From positions 278,133 to 342,132 of the forward strand of contig NZ_JAQKQJ010000015.1 of the NCBI RefSeq assembly GCF_029109325.1: a stretch of DNA of 64,000 nt. Reading direction: 5' to 3'. A model generated the notes under the pieces. That model was not told the DNA's origin. It saw nothing but the letters and a program-made list of their open reading frames with translations, and did not search any database. Position numbers and translations under genes: made by a program. Positions 62,460 to 64,000 of the stretch are shown piece after piece. Every line of letters starts with the position of its first letter. Positions within the stretch are counted from its first letter, which is position 1. This DNA comes from Nodosilinea sp. PGN35 (GTDB taxonomy: Bacteria; Cyanobacteriota; Cyanobacteriia; Phormidesmidales; Phormidesmidaceae).

Positions 62460-64000
62460 ATGGGTGAATACTGGCAGGCGTTGCAACTGGGGCCATACAT
62501 TCCCCACGGCCACTGCTATCTGTGGCAGCCGGGCCTGGTGTGGCTACATCTGTTATCGGATGCGCTAATTGCGCTGTCGTACTGGATGATTGCCGGGGCC
62601 TTGATGTACTTTGTGCAAAGGCGACCCGATGTCCCCTTTAAGCCTCTGTTTTGGTTATTTGCGGCTTTTATTGCGGCCTGCGGGGCCACCCACCTGCTCT
62701 CGGTGTGGACGCTGTGGTTTCCCACCTACTGGGTGTCGGGAACGATGAAGGCGCTGACCGCGCTGGTCTCGCTGGCTACGGCGCTGGAGCTGGTGCCTCG
62801 GCTGCCGCTGGCTCTGGCCCTGCCCAATGCCACGCAGCTGATGGATATGAATCGGGCGCTACAGGCGGAGATTGGCGATCGCAAGCAGGCCGAAGCCAGC
62901 CTGCGGGCCGCCGAGCTGGAGGTACGGCAGCTCAACCAAACCCTAGAAGAGCGGGTGCAGCGCCGCACCGCCCAGCTAGAAGCGGCCAAGCAGCAGATCG
63001 AAACGCTGCTGGAGCAGGAGCGCCAGGCCCGCATGTCTCTACAGGCCACCACCACCAGTCTGGAGGAAACGGCAGAGCGGTTGAATCTGGCTTTAAGCGC
63101 CGCCCAGATGGGCTCCTGGGACTGGCAGCTTGACACCAATACCCAGGTTTGGTCACCGCAAACGGAGCGCATCATGGGCTTCGAGCCCGGTGCGGTTGCC
63201 CACACCGCTGAGGCCTGGGCCGAGCGGGTGCACCCGGAGGATCTGCCGGGGATTCAGGGGTTGGTGCAGGCGGCGATCGCCAGCCAAACCGAGTTTGTGG
63301 GGCAGTACCGCCTGCGGTGGCCCGACAACAGCTGGCACTGGATTAGCGCCTACGGTCGAGTGGTAGCAGTTCAAGAGGGCCGCACCCAGCGCCTGGTGGG
63401 CGTCGTGCAAGATATCACCGTCGCCAAGCAGGCCGAACTCGATTTGCAGGCCAGCGAGCGGCGGTTTCGGGCTGTCTTTGAGCAGGCGGCGGTGGGCATG
63501 GCCCGCCTCGACTGGCAGGGGCACTGGATTCAGGTAAACCAGAAGTTTTGCGATATTTTGGGCTATCGCCCCGAGGAGTTAATCAACCGCTCCTTTCAGT
63601 CGATCACCTACGAGGGCGATCGCCTGAAAGATGAGTACTACTACCACCAGCTGCTCACCGAGCACACCCCCTGCCAGTTTGAGAAACGCTACCTCCACAG
63701 AGACGGCACCCCCGTTTGGACGCTGGTCACAGCGTCGGTTGAAAACGACGAAGCCGACTGCCCCCTGGCATTTATTGCCATCATCGAAGATATTGAAGAC
63801 CGTAAGGCCGCCCAGGAGGAGCTGCTGCGCCGGGCTGACGAGATGGCCAACACCAACCTGATGCTGGCCCACACCACCGCCATGCTGGAGCAGCGCAACG
63901 CCGAACTCGACCAGTTTGCCTACGTGGCCTCCCATGACCTGAAGGCACCCCTGCGGGCCATTTCCAATCTAGCCGACTGGATTGGTGAGGATCTGGAAGG
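62460..64000 (+). CDS. Sensor histidine kinase with ETR1-type ethylene-binding domain (3' end outside window)
   Basis: The frame starts at ATG 62460 and is open to the window edge (513 codons), so the C-terminal catalytic part is missing. Residues 1-120 form three TM helices matching the plant ethylene receptor/SynEtr1 sensor: PHGHCYLW (15-22), Asp34 in LLSDALIALSYWMI, Tyr41, CGATHL with Cys74 and His78 (Cu(I) ligands Cys65/His69 in ETR1) and Lys97 in MKALTALVSLATALELV. A coiled coil (about 137-200) follows, then two PAS/PAC domains: ALSAAQMGSWDWQLDTNTQVW and AVFEQAAVGMARLDWQGHW, each with a PAC end. The H-box FAYVASHDLKAPLRAISNL begins near residue 485. Likely an ethylene- or light-responsive kinase. 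Confidence 0.93.
   Translation, partial: MGEYWQALQLGPYIPHGHCYLWQPGLVWLHLLSDALIALSYWMIAGALMYFVQRRPDVPFKPLFWLFAAFIAACGATHLLSVWTLWFPTYWVSGTMKALTALVSLATALELVPRLPLALALPNATQLMDMNRALQAEIGDRKQAEASLRAAELEVRQLNQTLEERVQRRTAQLEAAKQQIETLLEQERQARMSLQATTTSLEETAERLNLALSAAQMGSWDWQLDTNTQVWSPQTERIMGFEPGAVAHTAEAWAERVHPEDLPGIQGLVQAAIASQTEFVGQYRLRWPDNSWHWISAYGRVVAVQEGRTQRLVGVVQDITVAKQAELDLQASERRFRAVFEQAAVGMARLDWQGHWIQVNQKFCDILGYRPEELINRSFQSITYEGDRLKDEYYYHQLLTEHTPCQFEKRYLHRDGTPVWTLVTASVENDEADCPLAFIAIIEDIEDRKAAQEELLRRADEMANTNLMLAHTTAMLEQRNAELDQFAYVASHDLKAPLRAISNLADWIGEDLE

Overview
The window reads as a piece of a cyanobacterial chromosome, most likely from a filamentous Leptolyngbya/Nodosilinea-like lineage. The grounds are the very frequent HIP1 octamer GCGATCGC inside and between genes, high GC with dense coding on both strands, and characteristic families: SbtA/SbtB bicarbonate uptake, DUF1400 and DUF1574 proteins, a cyanobacterial-type PEP carboxylase, CbiD, a plant-ethylene-receptor-like histidine kinase, and many dispersed palindromic intergenic repeats. 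The genus is inference. I saw no rRNA, tRNA, CRISPR array, prophage or intact transposase.

Layout. 1-2675: end of a TPR gene, then a small island of toxin-antitoxin-like genes (BECR-like/DUF2283 pair, HicB, DUF433, antitoxin plus truncated PIN toxin) containing two copies of a ~225-255 bp repeat. 2676-8015 (-): GNAT acetyltransferase, and an MBOAT/DUF1574 pair that looks like an envelope or polysaccharide O-acylation machine. 8371-13624: small membrane protein, ppc, two overlapping coiled-coil genes of unknown function, orphan MNT nucleotidyltransferase. 13867-17535: beta-barrel-like protein, small membrane protein, sbtA and sbtB with a MITE-like element between them. 17632-23610: HerA-like ATPase, Ser/Thr kinase, alpha/beta hydrolase, AraC pseudogene cut by a second MITE copy, BASS-like transporter. 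23677-31001: truncated secreted protein, then an accessory-looking cluster of arylsulfatase, DUF2092, two small hypotheticals, DUF1254/DUF1214 and a membrane protein, with its own palindrome family between the genes. 31282-43429: rpiA, MscS channel, MFS transporter, Mn-catalase, aldo/keto reductase, DUF1400 hydrolase, a proline-rich membrane protein, VOC protein, DUF6930-like protein. 43770-50964: A-type Fe-S carrier, TPR protein, double-DUF305 lipoprotein, S9 peptidase, glycogen phosphorylase, with a third MITE copy. 50979-56917: DUF3368/UPF0175 toxin-antitoxin pair divergent from a P-loop kinase with overlapping start codons, guaA, cbiD and neighbours. 57004-64000: tldD/tldE(pmbA), CheY-like regulator, DUF2294 protein, NarL-type regulator, and divergently a histidine kinase with an ETR1-type ethylene-binding domain that runs off the window.

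Shared roles. sbtA/sbtB (Na+-dependent HCO3- uptake and its PII-like regulator) and ppc serve inorganic carbon acquisition and anaplerosis; rpiA and glgP serve sugar-phosphate and glycogen metabolism; tldD/tldE form one heterodimeric protease; the MBOAT/DUF1574 pair probably forms one acyltransferase unit.

Most notable: a three-copy MITE-like family, one copy lying exactly at the break of an AraC gene; a second palindrome family seen only in the arylsulfatase cluster; a two-gene coiled-coil operon built on a 55-residue duplication; the ethylene-receptor-like kinase. I did not find a clearly new defence or biosynthetic system. The coiled-coil pair and the arylsulfatase/DUF cluster are the best candidates for undescribed function.
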